A stretch of 64,000 nucleotides of DNA, from assembly GCF_022760855.1 (NCBI RefSeq), contig NZ_JAKTNR010000008.1:1-64000 (forward strand). Direction: 5' to 3'. How positions within the stretch are numbered: position 1 is the first letter of the stretch; every line of letters starts with the position of its first letter. This document shows, piece after piece, positions 35,843 through 48,473 of this stretch. The position numbers and the translations under genes were made by a program. The notes beneath the pieces were generated by a model that saw only the letters and a program-made list of their open reading frames with translations, was not told where the DNA came from and made no database searches. Source of the DNA: Thermus albus. Its GTDB lineage: Bacteria > Deinococcota > Deinococci > Deinococcales > Thermaceae.

Positions 35843-36378
35843 CGCACCACCTCCTTTTCCTCCTTGCGCTCCTCAGGGCTCAGGGCATCCAGGGGCCTTT
35901 GCGGCTGCACCAGGGCCACCGCCACCACCGTGGCCGCCATGAGGAGGAAGCCCACCGCCAGAAGCACCAGGAGCCAGTCCCCGTAAAGGAGGGGCCCCAG
36001 GGCCTGGGGCAGGCCACCTTGGAGGTCCTTGGTGAAGGCCAGATTTAGGCCCCAAAGCCCCGAAAGGAGGACCAGGGCTACCCCCATGGAGAGGAGCAAG
36101 GCCAAGGGGCGGCTTCGCACCAAGGGGTCAAACCCCACCTCGCCCTGGGCGGCGTAGAGGAGCATGATGACGAAGAGGAAGAGGACCACGATGGCCCCCG
36201 CATAGACGATGATCTGGATGAAACCCAGGAAGCGGGCCTCGAGGGCCACATAGAGCCCAGCCAATATAAGGAAGTTCCCGATGAGGGCCAAGGCGGCGTG
36301 GATGGCGTTTCTAAGGGTGACCACCAGGATTCCCGTGCCGAGGAGAACCAGGAGGGCTAGGATTTCAAAGGGGCTCAC
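35839..36378 (-). CDS. nuoJ: NADH-quinone oxidoreductase subunit J (Nqo10)
   Basis: A 179-residue five-helix subunit. [20 protein letters not shown] with its conserved Tyr/Gly forms TM3, whose pi-bulge is involved in coupling in other complex I structures. The C-terminus is charged ([15 protein letters not shown]). ATGA overlaps with nuoI and nuoK. Confidence 0.94.
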   Translation of the reverse strand: MSPFEILALLVLLGTGILVVTLRNAIHAALALIGNFLILAGLYVALEARFLGFIQIIVYAGAIVVLFLFVIMLLYAAQGEVGFDPLVRSRPLALLLSMGVALVLLSGLWGLNLAFTKDLQGGLPQALGPLLYGDWLLVLLAVGFLLMAATVVAVALVQPQRPLDALSPEERKEEKEVVR

Positions 36379-36923
36379 TTTTCCCCTCCTTTCGTGGGGG
36401 CCTTGAACCCCTCCAACTCGGGGCGGACATAGGGAACCACGTAGCCGGGCTTCACAGGTTTACCGGTGATCTTGGCCTCCCGGCGCTGGGGCTTGGTGCC
36501 CACCACGTCCACCAGCATGTCCTCCTTGCCGTAGATGAGGTCCGAGTACTCGTAGTCGGCCATTTCAAAGTCGTAGCCCAGCACGATGGCCCCGGTGGGG
36601 CAGGCCTCCTCGCAAAGCCCGCAGAAGATGCAGCGGAGCATGTTGATCTCGTAGACCTTGGCGTAGCGCTCCCCCGCGGAGACCGGGTTTTCCGGGTCGT
36701 TTTCCGCGGGCTCCACGTAGATGGCATAGGCCGGGCAGGCGGCGGCGCACAAGGAGCAGCCGATGCACTTCTCCAGGCCGTTGGGGTGGCGGGTGAGCAC
36801 GTGGCGGCCGTGGAAGCGGGGCTTGAGGGCCACGGGGGCGTCGGGGTAGGGGACGGTCACCGGTTTGGAAAAGAGGTACTTGAGGGTGATGCCGAGGCTT
36901 TGGGCCAGGGCCTTAAGGGTCAT
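36375..36923 (-). CDS. nuoI: NADH-quinone oxidoreductase subunit I (Nqo9)
   Basis: A 182-residue ferredoxin-like subunit of the hydrophilic arm that carries clusters N6a and N6b. The two 4Fe-4S motifs are [18 protein letters not shown] (near 53-70) and [18 protein letters not shown] (near 98-115). An amphipathic N-terminal helix anchors it to NuoH. Overlaps nuoH by 4 nt. Confidence 0.96.
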   Translation of the reverse strand: MTLKALAQSLGITLKYLFSKPVTVPYPDAPVALKPRFHGRHVLTRHPNGLEKCIGCSLCAAACPAYAIYVEPAENDPENPVSAGERYAKVYEINMLRCIFCGLCEEACPTGAIVLGYDFEMADYEYSDLIYGKEDMLVDVVGTKPQRREAKITGKPVKPGYVVPYVRPELEGFKAPTKGGEK

Positions 36924-38014
36924 GCGCCACCTCCTTTGCGGGCGGGTTTTGGGCTATACATCACCGCTCCCAGAAGGACCAAGAAGGCGGCCAAGGAGAG
37001 GTAGAGGAGGTAGGAGCGGGGAAGGTCCAGGGCCACCACCAAGGCGGTCACCAGGAACCAGACCAGGGCCACCGGGAAGAGGAAGCCCCAGCCGAAGCGC
37101 AGGAGCTGGTCGTAGCGGAGGCGGAACCAGGTGGCCCGAATCCAGATGAAGAGGAAGAGGAAGAAGGCGATCTTGAGGAACATCCAGAGGTAGGGCACTT
37201 CCAGGAAGGGCATGGTCCAGCCCCCCAGGAAGAGGGTGGGGATAAGGGCGCTTGCGGTGATGAAGTGGATGTACTCGGTCATCTGGAAGAGGGCCCATTT
37301 GATGGAGCTGTACTCCGTGTGGTATCCCCCCACCAGCTCCTGCTCGGCCTCGGGCAGGTCAAAGGGGGTGCGGGCGGCTTCCGCTAGGGCGGCGATGGTG
37401 TAGAGGAGGAAAGCGGGGAAGGCGTAGAGGACCAGCCAGCCGTTTTCCTTCTGCCAGTTCACGATGTCGTTCAGGTTGAGGCTTCCCACCAAGAGGATGG
37501 GGGAGAGGAGGGCGATGCCCAGGCCCAGCTCGTAGGAGATGAGGCTGGCCGAGGAGCGCAAGGAGCCCAGGAGGCTGTACTTGCTTCCCGAGGCCCAGCC
37601 CGCTAGGAAGATGCCGTAGATGGCCATCTCGCTCACGGCGAAGAGGTAAAGAAGGCCCAAGTCCAGGTTCAAGACCCAGGGTTGATAGCCGAAAAAGCTT
37701 CCTGGAGGGCCAAAGGGGATGGCGCCGAAGGCCAGGAGGGCGAAGACCACCCCGATCAAGGGGGCCAGGACGAAGAGGACCTTATCCGCCCGCTCCACCA
37801 CCAGATCTTCCTTGAAGATGCTCTTGATGGCGTCGGCAATGGGCTGGAAGAGCCCTAGGGGTCCTACCCGGTTAGGGCCCATGCGGATCTGGAAGCGGGC
37901 AAGGAGGCGGCGTTCGATCAGGGTCATGAAGGCGAAGGCGGTGAGGAGGCCCACCACCACCAAAAAGGCTTTGAGCGCCGCCATCCAGTAGGGGTCCACG
38001 GGGTAAGGCTTCAT
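36920..38014 (-). CDS. nuoH: NADH-quinone oxidoreductase subunit H (Nqo8)
   Basis: A 364-residue subunit of about nine helices that forms much of the quinone chamber. [11 protein letters not shown]-type sequence occurs as [21 protein letters not shown], followed by [14 protein letters not shown], and [22 protein letters not shown] holds the charged loop near Q. Overlaps nuoG by 4 nt. Confidence 0.96.
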   Translation of the reverse strand: MKPYPVDPYWMAALKAFLVVVGLLTAFAFMTLIERRLLARFQIRMGPNRVGPLGLFQPIADAIKSIFKEDLVVERADKVLFVLAPLIGVVFALLAFGAIPFGPPGSFFGYQPWVLNLDLGLLYLFAVSEMAIYGIFLAGWASGSKYSLLGSLRSSASLISYELGLGIALLSPILLVGSLNLNDIVNWQKENGWLVLYAFPAFLLYTIAALAEAARTPFDLPEAEQELVGGYHTEYSSIKWALFQMTEYIHFITASALIPTLFLGGWTMPFLEVPYLWMFLKIAFFLFLFIWIRATWFRLRYDQLLRFGWGFLFPVALVWFLVTALVVALDLPRSYLLYLSLAAFLVLLGAVMYSPKPARKGGGA

Positions 38015-40359
38015 GCTTCACCTCCTGAGGGCACCAGGACTTTAGCCTCCCATCTCCTTCCCGCGAAGGGCCCTAAGGCGGAGAGGTAGAGGAAGTCCCT
38101 GGGCAGGTCCTCGCGGTGGACCACCTGGGCCAGCACCGGGCCCGTGGGCGCTTCCACCTCTACCCGGGCTCCGTCCAGGAGGGCCTCGGCCTTGGCGGTC
38201 TCCGGATGGACCCAAAGCTCGGCTTGGATGGCCTTGGCCGCCTTGCCCCTAAGTTGCCAGGACCTCCACATGGTGGGCCTAAGGTAGAGCCTACCCCCTT
38301 GCGCCTTGGGCCTGAGGCGCTGGGTGCGGTAGGTGAGAAGGCCCATGGGGGCAGGTATCCGCCGCTTGAGCTCGCGCTCGGCCTCGAGGCCCAGCCTAAA
38401 GGGCGGGCGCACCCCCAAGGCCTCGGCCAAAAGGGCCAGGGCTTGCAGGGCCCCTTCCGCCTCGCCGCTATGGATGGGGGCAGGGTTCAGGGAAAGGACC
38501 CGGCCCTCCAGGTTCACCAAATGGCCGCGCTTCTCGTAGAAGGTGGGAGCGGGCAGGACCACGTGCGCATATCGCTCCGCCAGGGGATGGAGGTGGCTCA
38601 GGTGCATGATGAGGAAGCGCTTGCCCTTTAGGGCCTCCTCCGGGGGCACGTAGCCGTAGTAGGCGTGAGGGGCTCCGGCCTCGTCCCAGCCCGCTCCCTT
38701 TTCCCCAGGCCACACCCCCAGGGCCTCGAGGCCCCGGGCGTTCGCCGCTGGGGTCATGGCCAGCACCTTGGCCCCCTTGCGCTCGGCTAAGAGCCTGGCC
38801 CTTTCCGCGGCCACCGTGTCCTGCAGGACCCCAGCGCCTAGGATGAGGACCGGGTTTTGGGCCTTCTCCCAGGCTTCCTTGGCCTTGCTCACCGCCTCGC
38901 TCCCCTCCTTTTCCCCCAGGAGGGCAAGGAGGATCTCCCGTTCCTCCCCCGGGGCGTGGGTACCCGCGATGCCGGACCATTTCATGAGGGGGGTGCGGTA
39001 GGGGGCGAAGAGGGCCATCTTGTGGCTGCGGCGGGGCATCCTTTCCTTGATGGAGAGGTCGGCGAAGGGGGTACCGTGGGCCAGGCGAGGGGCGGGCTTG
39101 AGGTCACGCACGAACTCGCTGAGGCGGAGGTGCAGGATGGGGGCTTCCTCCGTGGGATCCCCCAGGATGAGGGCAAAGTCCGCCCTGAGGAGGTCCTCAA
39201 AGGTGGCGGGTGGGAAGAGGCTTGCTGGGGCGGCGGTGCGGCCCTGGAAGTCCAGGTGGGGGGTGGAGAGGGCCTTGGCCAGCTCCGCCGCCATGAGGCC
39301 CTCCTCGAGGGTGGCCTCGTGGGGCAGGTAAATCCCCACCTCTTCCTTTCTAGCCCCTTTTAGGCCCTCCCGTATGGCGGCAAAGGCTTCCTCCCAGGTG
39401 GCGCTTTCCAGCCGGCCTCCTTTGCGAACCATGGGGGTCGTCACCCGATTCTCATCCGCCCACTCGTGCCCGAACCGGCCGGCGTCGCAAAGCCAGATTT
39501 CGTTGACCTCAGGGACCTCCCGGGCCCGGATCCTCAGGAGCTCCCCGCTACGGGTATCCGCGGTGATGCCGCAGCCCACGGAGCAGAGGGCGCAGTGGCT
39601 TGGGGTCTCCTCCATCTCCCAGTTGCGGGCCCGGAAGCGGGCGGTGAGGTCCAGAAGGGCCCCCACGGGGCAGATATCCGTGATGTTGCCGGAAAAACCC
39701 GAGGGAAGGCCGAAGTCCTGGGTGCCAATAAAGGTATGGATCCCACGCTCGATAAAGTCCAGGACCTCGTCCCCAGGGATTTCCTCAAAGTAGCGCACGC
39801 ACCGCTTGCAGTGGATGCACCGTTCCCGGTCCAGGACCACAAAGGGGGAGAGGGGATGGTGCTTGTCCACGTGGCGGCGGGTGAACTCAAAGCGGGTGTA
39901 GGTGGGCGGCTGCAGGGGAGACTTCTGGTAGTACTTTTCGTAGAGCCCGTATTCCACCGTGCGGTCCTGGAGCTCGCAGGCCCCGCCCTTGTCGCAGGTG
40001 GGACAGTCCAGGGGGTGGTTGAGGAGGGTGAACTCCACCATCCCCGCCTGGGCTTCCCGCACCACCTCGGAAAGGGTGTCCACCACCATGCCGTCCGCTA
40101 CGGCGGTGACGCAGCTGGCCGCCAGCTTGGGCTGCCAGGCGATCTCGGGCTCGCCTTGTTCGTTCAGAACCGGCTTGCCGTCCGGGCCCCTCTTGGGCAG
40201 GCCGATGCGCACCAGGCACATGCGGCAGGCCCCAATGGGGGAGAGGTGCTTTTCCGAGCAGAAAAGGGGCACGTCGTACCCCGCGTGGAAGACCGCGTCC
40301 ATGACGCTAGTCCCCGGGGGCACCTCCACTGTGCGGTCGTTGACCTTGACCCTAACCAC
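38011..40359 (-). CDS. nuoG: NADH-quinone oxidoreductase subunit G (Nqo3)
   Basis: A 782-residue iron-sulfur subunit. The N-terminal part carries the [2Fe-2S] N1b site ([15 protein letters not shown], near 34-48), the His-ligated N5 site ([17 protein letters not shown]) and N4 (CIHCKRC plus CPVG). [11 protein letters not shown] with a downstream [10 protein letters not shown] provides N7, found in T. thermophilus but not all complexes. The rest is molybdopterin-oxidoreductase-like without a visible cofactor role. The start is GTG 40359 with GGAGG 5 nt upstream, 2 nt after nuoF. Confidence 0.95.
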   Translation of the reverse strand: MVRVKVNDRTVEVPPGTSVMDAVFHAGYDVPLFCSEKHLSPIGACRMCLVRIGLPKRGPDGKPVLNEQGEPEIAWQPKLAASCVTAVADGMVVDTLSEVVREAQAGMVEFTLLNHPLDCPTCDKGGACELQDRTVEYGLYEKYYQKSPLQPPTYTRFEFTRRHVDKHHPLSPFVVLDRERCIHCKRCVRYFEEIPGDEVLDFIERGIHTFIGTQDFGLPSGFSGNITDICPVGALLDLTARFRARNWEMEETPSHCALCSVGCGITADTRSGELLRIRAREVPEVNEIWLCDAGRFGHEWADENRVTTPMVRKGGRLESATWEEAFAAIREGLKGARKEEVGIYLPHEATLEEGLMAAELAKALSTPHLDFQGRTAAPASLFPPATFEDLLRADFALILGDPTEEAPILHLRLSEFVRDLKPAPRLAHGTPFADLSIKERMPRRSHKMALFAPYRTPLMKWSGIAGTHAPGEEREILLALLGEKEGSEAVSKAKEAWEKAQNPVLILGAGVLQDTVAAERARLLAERKGAKVLAMTPAANARGLEALGVWPGEKGAGWDEAGAPHAYYGYVPPEEALKGKRFLIMHLSHLHPLAERYAHVVLPAPTFYEKRGHLVNLEGRVLSLNPAPIHSGEAEGALQALALLAEALGVRPPFRLGLEAERELKRRIPAPMGLLTYRTQRLRPKAQGGRLYLRPTMWRSWQLRGKAAKAIQAELWVHPETAKAEALLDGARVEVEAPTGPVLAQVVHREDLPRDFLYLSALGPFAGRRWEAKVLVPSGGEA

Positions 40360-40361
40360 CT

Positions 40362-41675
40362 TCACCTCCAGAGGTTTACCCTGGGCACGGGCCGCTTTTC
40401 CCGCACCAGGGCCAGGTACTGGTCCTTGAAGTGCTTCAAGGAGCCCTTTACCGGCCATACAGCCGCATCCGCCAAGGGGCAGAAGCTCCGGCCCTCAATG
40501 AGGGGCAGGAGGGCCTCCAGGTTCTCCACGTCCTTTTCCTCTCCTTCCCCGGAGCCGATCTTGGCGAAGAGGTTCACCATGAAGCCCGCCACCCCTTCCC
40601 GGCAGGGGGTGCACTTGCCGCAGGACTCGTGGGCGTAAAAGCGGGTCACGTTCCACATGGCGTCCACCATGCTGACCCTTTCCGGTATGAGGATCACGCC
40701 CCCGGTGCCCAGCATGGAGCCCTTGGCCTGCAGGTGCTCGTAGCTCATGGGGGTGTCCAGGATCTCCTCGGTAAAGGGCAAGGGCGGGGTGGAGGAGCCC
40801 CCGGGGATGAGGGCCTGGATGGGCTCCAAAGGACCTCCCGCCCAGTCGTAGATGAGTTCCCGCAGGGTGGTTCCCATGGGAAGCTCGTACACCCCAGGCC
40901 GCCTCACGGGCCCGGAGATCTGGTAGAGCTTCACCCCCTTGGACCCCTCCGTGCCCATGCTGGCGAACCAGTCGGCGCCCCGCTCCAGGATGGGCACCAC
41001 CGCGGCCAGGGTTTCCACGTTGTTGATGGTGGTGGGCTTGCCCCAAAGCCCCGACTGGGCGGGGAAGGGGGGCTTAAGGCGGGGGTTGGCCCTCAGGCCC
41101 TCCAGGGAGTTCATGAGGGCGGTTTCCTCCCCGCAGATGTAGGCCCCAGCCCCCCGGTGTACGTGCACGTTGAAGGAGAAGCCAGTCCCAAAGAGATTTT
41201 CCCCTAGGTAGCCCCGGGCGCGGGCCTCCCGGATGGCGGCCTCCAGGCGGTCTGCCGCCTTGCGGTACTCCCCCCGCACGTAGATGTACCCCACCGTGGC
41301 CCGGATGGCGTAGCCGGCCAGGATCATGCCCTCGAGGAGCAGGTGGGGGACATCCTCCATGATGTACCGGTCCTTAAAGCTTCCCGGCTCGGACTCGTCG
41401 GCGTTGCAGATCAGGTAATGCTGCCTCCCATCCTTGGGCATGAAGCTCCACTTCACCCCCGTGGGGAAGCCTGCCCCGCCCCGGCCCCGGAGGCCCGAGC
41501 GCTTCACCTCCTCAATGACGTCCTCGGGTGTCTTCTCCTTAAGCACCCGCTTGGCGGTTTCGTACCCCCCGTGCTTCAGGTAGTAGTCCAGGGTCCAGCT
41601 TCCCTCCCGGCCCACGTGGGCGTAGAGGGTTGGTTCAAAGCGGGGGTCGCGTCCGGAAACGATGGGCCCGGTCAT
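40362..41675 (-). CDS. nuoF: NADH-quinone oxidoreductase subunit F (Nqo1)
   Basis: A 437-residue flavoprotein that oxidises [22 protein letters not shown] (near 60-77) binds [22 protein letters not shown] contributes to FMN binding, and [12 protein letters not shown] with a later Cys (SFCPLADAA) ligates N3. ATG 41675 is chosen; [20 protein letters not shown] agrees with T. thermophilus Nqo1. Confidence 0.96.
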   Translation of the reverse strand: MTGPIVSGRDPRFEPTLYAHVGREGSWTLDYYLKHGGYETAKRVLKEKTPEDVIEEVKRSGLRGRGGAGFPTGVKWSFMPKDGRQHYLICNADESEPGSFKDRYIMEDVPHLLLEGMILAGYAIRATVGYIYVRGEYRKAADRLEAAIREARARGYLGENLFGTGFSFNVHVHRGAGAYICGEETALMNSLEGLRANPRLKPPFPAQSGLWGKPTTINNVETLAAVVPILERGADWFASMGTEGSKGVKLYQISGPVRRPGVYELPMGTTLRELIYDWAGGPLEPIQALIPGGSSTPPLPFTEEILDTPMSYEHLQAKGSMLGTGGVILIPERVSMVDAMWNVTRFYAHESCGKCTPCREGVAGFMVNLFAKIGSGEGEEKDVENLEALLPLIEGRSFCPLADAAVWPVKGSLKHFKDQYLALVREKRPVPRVNLWR

Positions 41676-42217
41676 ACCTCCACCTCGTGCACGTGGTGCC
41701 CGCACTGGCCAGGAAGCTCAATCTCCTCCAGGCGCTTGCCAGCCTTGAGGCCTTCCAGGAGAGCTTTAAGCCGTGCCCGGGTCACGCACTCCACGTAAGG
41801 CTCGTCGTTCACCTGGATCACCGGGGCCGTGTGGCAGCTTCCCAGGCACTCCACCTTCTGCACGCTAAAAAGGCCATCCGGGGTTACCTCCCCTGGCCCG
41901 ATGCCTAAGGTTTCCGTGAGGTAGTCCCAAAGCTCGTCGGCCCCGGCCAGCTTGCAGCTCAAGGTGGCGCAGACCTGGAGGTGGTAGCGCCCCGTGGGCA
42001 CGAACTGGTAGTAGGAGTAAAAGCTGGCCACCCCCAGGACCTCCGTGGCCGTGGTGCCCACCAGGTTGGCGATCTCCTCTACACGCTCCGGGCGGATCCA
42101 ACCCTCCTCCTGTTGCACCCGCCTCAAGAGGGGCATGATGGCGGCGCGGCGTCCTTCCGGTGGGTATTTGGCAAAGGTTTCCGCTAGGAAATCCTGCTTG
42201 TCGTCAAAGAATCCCAT
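41672..42217 (-). CDS. nuoE: NADH-quinone oxidoreductase subunit E (Nqo2)
   Basis: A 181-residue thioredoxin-fold subunit that holds the [2Fe-2S] cluster N1a. The ligands are in [11 protein letters not shown] (near 82-92) and [12 protein letters not shown] (near 121-132). An N-terminal helical part precedes it. It starts 9 nt after nuoD and overlaps nuoF by 4 nt. Confidence 0.96.
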   Translation of the reverse strand: MGFFDDKQDFLAETFAKYPPEGRRAAIMPLLRRVQQEEGWIRPERVEEIANLVGTTATEVLGVASFYSYYQFVPTGRYHLQVCATLSCKLAGADELWDYLTETLGIGPGEVTPDGLFSVQKVECLGSCHTAPVIQVNDEPYVECVTRARLKALLEGLKAGKRLEEIELPGQCGHHVHEVEV

Positions 42218-42226
42218 CTTACCTCC

Positions 42227-43447
42227 CTATCGGTCCACGTCGCCCATGACGGGATCCAGGCTGGCAATGATGGCCACCATGTCGGGCACCTGCTCCCCCT
42301 TGCAGGCATAGGGAAGGCTCTGCAGGTTCACGAAGCTGGGGGCCCGCACCTTGACCCGGTAGGGCATGCTGCCTCCGTCGGAAACGATGTAATATCCCAG
42401 CTCCCCCCGGGCGGACTCCGTGGGCACGTACACCTCCCCCTTGGGGGGGTGGAAGCCCTCGGTGTAGTGCTTGAAGTGGTAGATGACCGCCTCCATGGAG
42501 GTTTCCAAAAGGTGCCTGGGGGGCGGGGTGATCTGGGGATTCGGGTCCTGCACCGGCCCCGGCTCCAGCCTCTCCAGGGCTTGCTGGATGATCTTCACCG
42601 ACTCCCGCATCTCCCAAATGCGGATCAGCATGCGGTCAAAGACGTCCCCGTGTTCCCCCAGGGGTACGTCAAACTGGTAGGTTTCGTAGCCCGCATAGGG
42701 ATAGGCCTTGCGCACATCGTAGTTGACCCCGCTGGCCCTTAGGGAGCCCCCGGTGAGGCCCAGGTTGATGGCCACCTCGGGGGGAATCACCCCCACCCCC
42801 CGGGCCCGTTCGTAGAAGATGGGGCTTTCTGCGAAAAGGGCCTCGTACTCGTCTATGCGGTGGGGCAGAACCTGCAAAAGCCTCCTGAGTTCGGGCACGA
42901 ACTCCTCGGGCAGGTCCTCCTTGACCCCGCCAATGCGGATGTAGTTGTGGTGGAAGCGCTGGCCCGTGACCCACTCAAAGAGGTCCAGGATGGTTTCCCG
43001 CTCGCGGAAGGCGTAGAAGAAGGGGGTAAGGGCTCCGAGGTCCAGCAGGCCCGTCCCCAGGAAGACCAGGTGGCTGGCCAGGCGGGAGAGCTCGTTCAGG
43101 ATGATGCGGATGGTTTCGGCCCTTGGGGGCACCACCGCCCCCACCAGCTTCTCCACCGCCAGGGCGTAGGCCAGGTCGTGGGCGAAGGAGTGGAGGTAGT
43201 CCATCCGGGGCGTATACGTGATCACCTGGGTATACGTCCGGTTCTCCATGTTTTTCTCAAACCCGGTGTGGAGGTAACCGATGTGGGGAACCAGGTCCAG
43301 AACCTCTTCCCCCGAGAGGGTCACCACCACCCGCAGGACCCCGTGGGTGGAGGGGTGCTGGGGGCCCACGTTGAGGGTCATCACCTCGGTGCGAAGCTCT
43401 TTGGGTTCCTCCGCTATGGGCACGTCCAGGTCCAGGTAGTCCTTCAT
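42227..43447 (-). CDS. nuoD: NADH-quinone oxidoreductase subunit D (Nqo4)
   Basis: A 406-residue 49-kDa-type subunit lining the quinone site. [14 protein letters not shown] (near 29-42) holds the conserved His that contacts the quinone head group, and [15 protein letters not shown] is a family signature. No metal-binding Cys remain from its NiFe-hydrogenase ancestor. ATG 43447 lies in the ATGA overlap with nuoC. Confidence 0.96.
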   Translation of the reverse strand: MKDYLDLDVPIAEEPKELRTEVMTLNVGPQHPSTHGVLRVVVTLSGEEVLDLVPHIGYLHTGFEKNMENRTYTQVITYTPRMDYLHSFAHDLAYALAVEKLVGAVVPPRAETIRIILNELSRLASHLVFLGTGLLDLGALTPFFYAFRERETILDLFEWVTGQRFHHNYIRIGGVKEDLPEEFVPELRRLLQVLPHRIDEYEALFAESPIFYERARGVGVIPPEVAINLGLTGGSLRASGVNYDVRKAYPYAGYETYQFDVPLGEHGDVFDRMLIRIWEMRESVKIIQQALERLEPGPVQDPNPQITPPPRHLLETSMEAVIYHFKHYTEGFHPPKGEVYVPTESARGELGYYIVSDGGSMPYRVKVRAPSFVNLQSLPYACKGEQVPDMVAIIASLDPVMGDVDR

Positions 43448-44064
43448 TTGGCCTCCTTGGCCTTGGTGAGGTCGGCCCAAAGGGCCCGGTATCCTTTGCG
43501 GCTACCCCCCCGGTACATGGTGAGGCCGGGGTTTTTGCCGGTTAGGGCGGCCCGGAACTCGCTGGGCACGATAAACCTCCCCCCGCGGAAGAGGGTGGGG
43601 GTTTCCCCTAGGGGGAAGTCCTTGCGCAAGGGGTGGCCCTCGAGGTCCTCCGGGGTCAGGATCTTGCGCAGGTCCGGGTGCCCCTCAAAGACGATACCAA
43701 AGAGGTCGTAGACCTCCCTTTCCAGGAAGCCCGCGCTTCCCCAGAGGTCGGTGACGGTGGGAAGCCTGGGGTCTTTTTCCGGCACATAGACCCGCGCGAA
43801 AAACCGGCTTCCGTCCCCATCCTGCCATCCAGGTAAGGAAACCAGCTCGTAGACCACGGCAAAACGCTCCGGGCGGGGGTCCGGGTACTCCAGGTAGTCC
43901 AGGCCCACGATGTCCGCCAGGTAGTTGAAGCCCAGGGCCTTGTAGTGGGCCATCTCCTCCTTGAAGGTCTCCCGGGGCACCACCACCCAGAGGTTGCCGA
44001 GTCCGTTGTCCTCTATGGCGTAGCCCTTGGCCCGGGCTTCTTCCAGCACCCTATCCAGCCTCAT
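43444..44064 (-). CDS. nuoC: NADH-quinone oxidoreductase subunit C (Nqo5)
   Basis: A 206-residue 30-kDa-type subunit. [20 protein letters not shown] and RKDFPLGE are the family signature in the second half. It carries no cofactor and stabilises NuoD/NuoG contacts. It ends in an ATGA overlap with nuoD and begins 3 nt after nuoB. Confidence 0.95.
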   Translation of the reverse strand: MRLDRVLEEARAKGYAIEDNGLGNLWVVVPRETFKEEMAHYKALGFNYLADIVGLDYLEYPDPRPERFAVVYELVSLPGWQDGDGSRFFARVYVPEKDPRLPTVTDLWGSAGFLEREVYDLFGIVFEGHPDLRKILTPEDLEGHPLRKDFPLGETPTLFRGGRFIVPSEFRAALTGKNPGLTMYRGGSRKGYRALWADLTKAKEAK

Positions 44065-44067
44065 ACC

Positions 44068-44603
<536 letters not shown>

Positions 44604-44613
<10 letters not shown>

Positions 44614-44963
44614 CGCATCACCCCCTTCCACCACTCGTAGAGGAAGCCCACGAAGAGGAGCAAGGTGAAGGCTGAGACGCCCAAAAAGCCATAAAGGCCG
44701 AGCCCTCCCGCGCTCACCGCATAGGGCCAGAGGAAGGCCACCTCCACGTCAAAGAGGATGAAGAGCATGGCCACCACATAGAAGTGCACGGGGAAGCGCT
44801 TGACCTCCCCCGCGGGGTCATTCCCTGACTCGTAGGGCATCAGCTTGGCCCGGCCCGGCTTCTTGGGACCGAGGAGAGCCCCCACCACCAGGGCCGCCAC
44901 CCCGATGAAAAGGGCCACCCCCAGATAGATCAGGATGTTCACATACTCCGCTATTGGCGCCAA
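44604..44963 (-). CDS. nuoA: NADH-quinone oxidoreductase subunit A (Nqo7)
   Basis: A 119-residue three-helix subunit starting the operon. [20 protein letters not shown] is the conserved cytosolic loop that carries the Cys/Glu-rich segment of ND3 family members (Cys replaced by Ser). The start is a rare TTG at 44963 with AAAGGAGG upstream; no in-frame ATG or GTG is closer. Confidence 0.95.
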
Positions 44964-45073
44964 GGTCCCCTCCTTTCGTGCATCCCTTCACGAGGTGGAG
45001 GTCCAATACTCCGGATGTCCCCACCTCAGTTCCCGCCCATCTTATCACCCCCATCCCGGGACAAATGGGCCAG

Positions 45074-46685
<1,612 letters not shown>

Positions 46686-46689
<4 letters not shown>

Positions 46690-47327
46690 CCCTTAAGCAG
46701 GGCCCTGAGCTCCCCGTAAAGGCGCTTGGTTTCCTCGGGGGTTTTGCCGTAGCCCCCGTATTTGGTGACGATCTTGGCGGCTTCCTTGCCCAGCCCCTTC
46801 TCCTTAAGCCTTTCCAGGAGTTGGTCAATGAGCCGGTAGGCCTCGGGTTTTTCCTCTTCCGGCGGGGCTTCTTCCCCTAGGGGTTCGGGGAGCCTGGGCG
46901 GAGTAAAGCGTCCTTTTTCCGGGTCGTAGTCCACCCACTGCTTTTCCAGGCGGTAGAGATACCGCCCCACCCCGAACTTCACCGCCGCCCGCTTTAGGGC
47001 ATCGGAGAAGGCCGCCTTTAAGGAATCCCCTTCCCCCACGTCCTCCTTGGTTACCCCCAGGACCGTAAGGCGGCACTTCACCTCCACCAGGCGTTCGCGC
47101 CGCTCCCCCCGCTCGTCCTTGACCGTGCGTTCGGCATCGGCCAGGACCTCGTAGGCATCCTGCCAGCCCTCGGGGCCCACCACCCGGTCCAAGCGGTCCA
47201 AGACGGTGCGGGCGTCCACGTAGGGGACCACCAGGGCCCGCTTTTTGTCCCGGGAGAGGGCTTCTATGCGCCACTGCACCTCGCCGGGGGGGAAGGGTTC
47301 GGAGAGTCTCTGCCAAACTTCGTCCAT
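46686..47327 (-). CDS. DdrA/Rad52-like single-strand annealing protein
   Basis: A 213-residue protein of the Rad52/Rad22/DdrA group, which binds ssDNA ends and protects or anneals them. LDRVVGPEGWQDAYEV, VEVKCRLTVLGVTKEDVGEG and AFSDALKRAAVKFGVGRYLY form the Rad52-type core (about 40-135), then an acidic linker and a Lys-rich C-terminal part. A reverse-strand TACACT (47339-47334) lies 6 nt before the ATG, so the operon's mRNA probably starts at this codon. Confidence 0.85.
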
Positions 47328-47389
47328 AGTTAAAGTGTACTTTAGGCTACCCTCAGGGGTTAGGGGGAAAGATGGGCTAGGCTAGGCTT

Positions 47390-47752
47390 ATGCGCAGGAT
47401 CCTGGGAATGCTGCCCTTGCTGCTTCTGGCCTGGGCCCTCGAGGTCAACCCGAGCTCCCCTATGGAGCTTCGCATCACCGCTAGCCTCTCCTTTAGCCTT
47501 TTTCCCCAGGGGGTGGTCGTGGAGCGGGTGGCTGAGCCCCAAGGCCTTCTGGTGGTCTACCGCTACTCCCGGGCCGAGGCCATCTTCCGCCACCACGACG
47601 AGGACCTTCGCCGCCGGGGCTGGGTGCGGGTGAAGTACGAGGTGAAAAAGGACGAGTGGAAGGCGGAGTACAAAAAGGGCAAGGCCAAGGCCAAGCTTTC
47701 CGTGAAGGACAAGAAGGGCCGGGTGGAGGTGCGCCTTAGGGAAGGGGACTAG
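47390..47752 (+). CDS. Secreted small basic protein of unknown function
   Basis: A 120-residue protein with a signal peptide (MRRILGMLPLLLLAWALE) and a Lys-rich second half with repeats of EVKKDEWKAEYKKGKAKAK type. No family is recognised. TAGGCT (47378-47383) ends 6 nt before the ATG, so it may be leaderless and divergent from ddrA. The stop codon overlaps the -35 of the tRNA promoter. Confidence 0.65.
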   Translation: MRRILGMLPLLLLAWALEVNPSSPMELRITASLSFSLFPQGVVVERVAEPQGLLVVYRYSRAEAIFRHHDEDLRRRGWVRVKYEVKKDEWKAEYKKGKAKAKLSVKDKKGRVEVRLREGD

Positions 47753-47778
47753 ACAAGGCCAAGGCCCCCCGCTACCAT
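47750..47778 (+). promoter_or_regulatory. Promoter of tRNA-Ala
   Basis: TAGACA (47750-47755), a 17-bp spacer and TACCAT (47773-47778). The predicted start is about 5 nt before the mature tRNA, and the -35 overlaps the stop codon of the preceding gene. Confidence 0.6.
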
Positions 47779-47789
47779 AAAGGGCGCGT

Positions 47790-47865
47790 GGGGCCGTGGC
47801 GCAGCTGGGAGCGCGCCTGAATCGCACTCAGGAGGTCACGGGTTCGAGTCCCGTCGGCTCCACCA
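47790..47865 (+). tRNA. tRNA-Ala (anticodon CGC)
   Basis: A 76-nt cloverleaf with acceptor stem GGGGCCG/CGGCTCC (one G-U), anticodon stem CCTGA/TCAGG around loop ATCGCAC, T stem ACGGG/CCCGT around TTCGAGT, and an encoded ACCA tail. Anticodon CGC reads GCG alanine codons. The gene is intact although an integrase-bearing element begins right after it, which makes its 3' half the probable attB/attL. Confidence 0.95.
47838..47865 (+). other. Presumed attL core in the tRNA-Ala 3' end
   Basis: Tyrosine integrases commonly recombine at the T-arm and 3' end of a tRNA, with the copied 3' end preserving the gene. The sequence from the T arm to CCA is the likely core. The matching attR would lie beyond position 64,000, so the length cannot be confirmed here. 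Confidence 0.5.
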
Positions 47866-47884
47866 GCTCCAGAACGGAGTTTTT

Positions 47885-47910
47885 GACCCCCCGGGCTTCC
47901 CCGGGGGGTC
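47885..47910. terminator. Strong hairpin after tRNA-Ala
   Basis: A perfect 11-bp stem, GACCCCCCGGG (47885-47895) and CCCGGGGGGTC (47900-47910), with a CTTC loop. It lies 20 nt after the tRNA CCA and is preceded by TTTTT. There is no U-tract downstream; as it is symmetrical it could block readthrough in either direction at the host-prophage junction. Confidence 0.6.
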
Positions 47911-47914
47911 GCTC

Positions 47915-47952
47915 TGTAGCAGAAGGTGTAGCAGGGGTCTACAGGGGTCTAC
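47915..47952. repeat. Direct repeats next to attL, possible integrase arm sites
   Basis: TGTAGCAG occurs at 47915-47922 and again at 47927-47934 (12-nt period), followed by a perfect tandem 10-mer AGGGGTCTAC at 47933-47942 and 47943-47952. They lie 50-90 nt from the presumed crossover on the prophage side, where arm-type integrase or Xis sites are expected. Confidence 0.5.
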
Positions 47953-48371
47953 CGCCTAGCGGCCAACTTCTCGGTAAATGCGCCAGTCCCCTCATCGAGC
48001 AGCCTGGCGCCAGCGAGCGCCAGGTAGCCGAGTGCGCCGGCCTTGGAGTGCGCCAACCCGAGCTGGACCAACCTGGCAGCGGCCCGCTCCACCTCGTCCC
48101 ATTCCCACGAACGGAGGTAGGCCCTCACCACCCTGGACCGGCTGAGCCCCTGGCGCTCGCGTTCCCACGCGTTGATCCAGTCCGCCAACCGGTTGGTGAG
48201 ATAGGGATGCCCCTCCTCGGCCATCTCCACCAGGTTCCTCGCGGCGGACGGGTCTTCCGCGAGGATATAGTCCGCCACGGCCTCCGGCTCGCCCTCCTGC
48301 CAGGAGGCGAAACCGCTCTCCATGCCCTCCAGCAGCTCCACCAGCTTCTCACGGATCTCGGCCCTGGTCAT
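47949..48371 (-). CDS. Prophage hypothetical protein
   Basis: A protein of 140 residues, helical, rich in Glu/Arg/Ala and Trp, with no recognised domain. The ATG at 48371 is chosen for its spacing to GGAGGTG; GTG 48380 and ATG 48377 are too near the SD. Its promoter overlaps the operator at 48,387-48,408, so it is probably repressor-controlled. It is the element's outermost gene, between attL and the integrase gene. Confidence 0.7.
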   Translation of the reverse strand: MTRAEIREKLVELLEGMESGFASWQEGEPEAVADYILAEDPSAARNLVEMAEEGHPYLTNRLADWINAWERERQGLSRSRVVRAYLRSWEWDEVERAAARLVQLGLAHSKAGALGYLALAGARLLDEGTGAFTEKLAARR

Positions 48372-48386
48372 CCTCATCACCTCCGA

Positions 48387-48421
48387 GTGTTAACATACAT
48401 GTTAACACCCCTCCCTGTCAA
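48387..48421 (-). promoter_or_regulatory. Promoter with overlapping operator
   Basis: Reverse-strand TTGACA (48421-48416), an 18-bp spacer and TATGTT. A perfect inverted repeat, GTGTTAACAT and ATGTTAACAC separated by AC (48387-48408), covers the spacer end, -10 and start. Its half-site GTGTTAAC resembles GTGTTAGC at the repressor/Cro region. Confidence 0.7.
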
Positions 48422-48473
48422 GACCTCCCCGCCCATTACTACCACTATCCGCACAAATGGCTCATCAACGGCT

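Noticed and set aside
39466-40638. A 390-codon frame antisense to nuoG/nuoF
   Set aside because: No start signal or fold; the sense strand has perfect iron-sulfur motifs.
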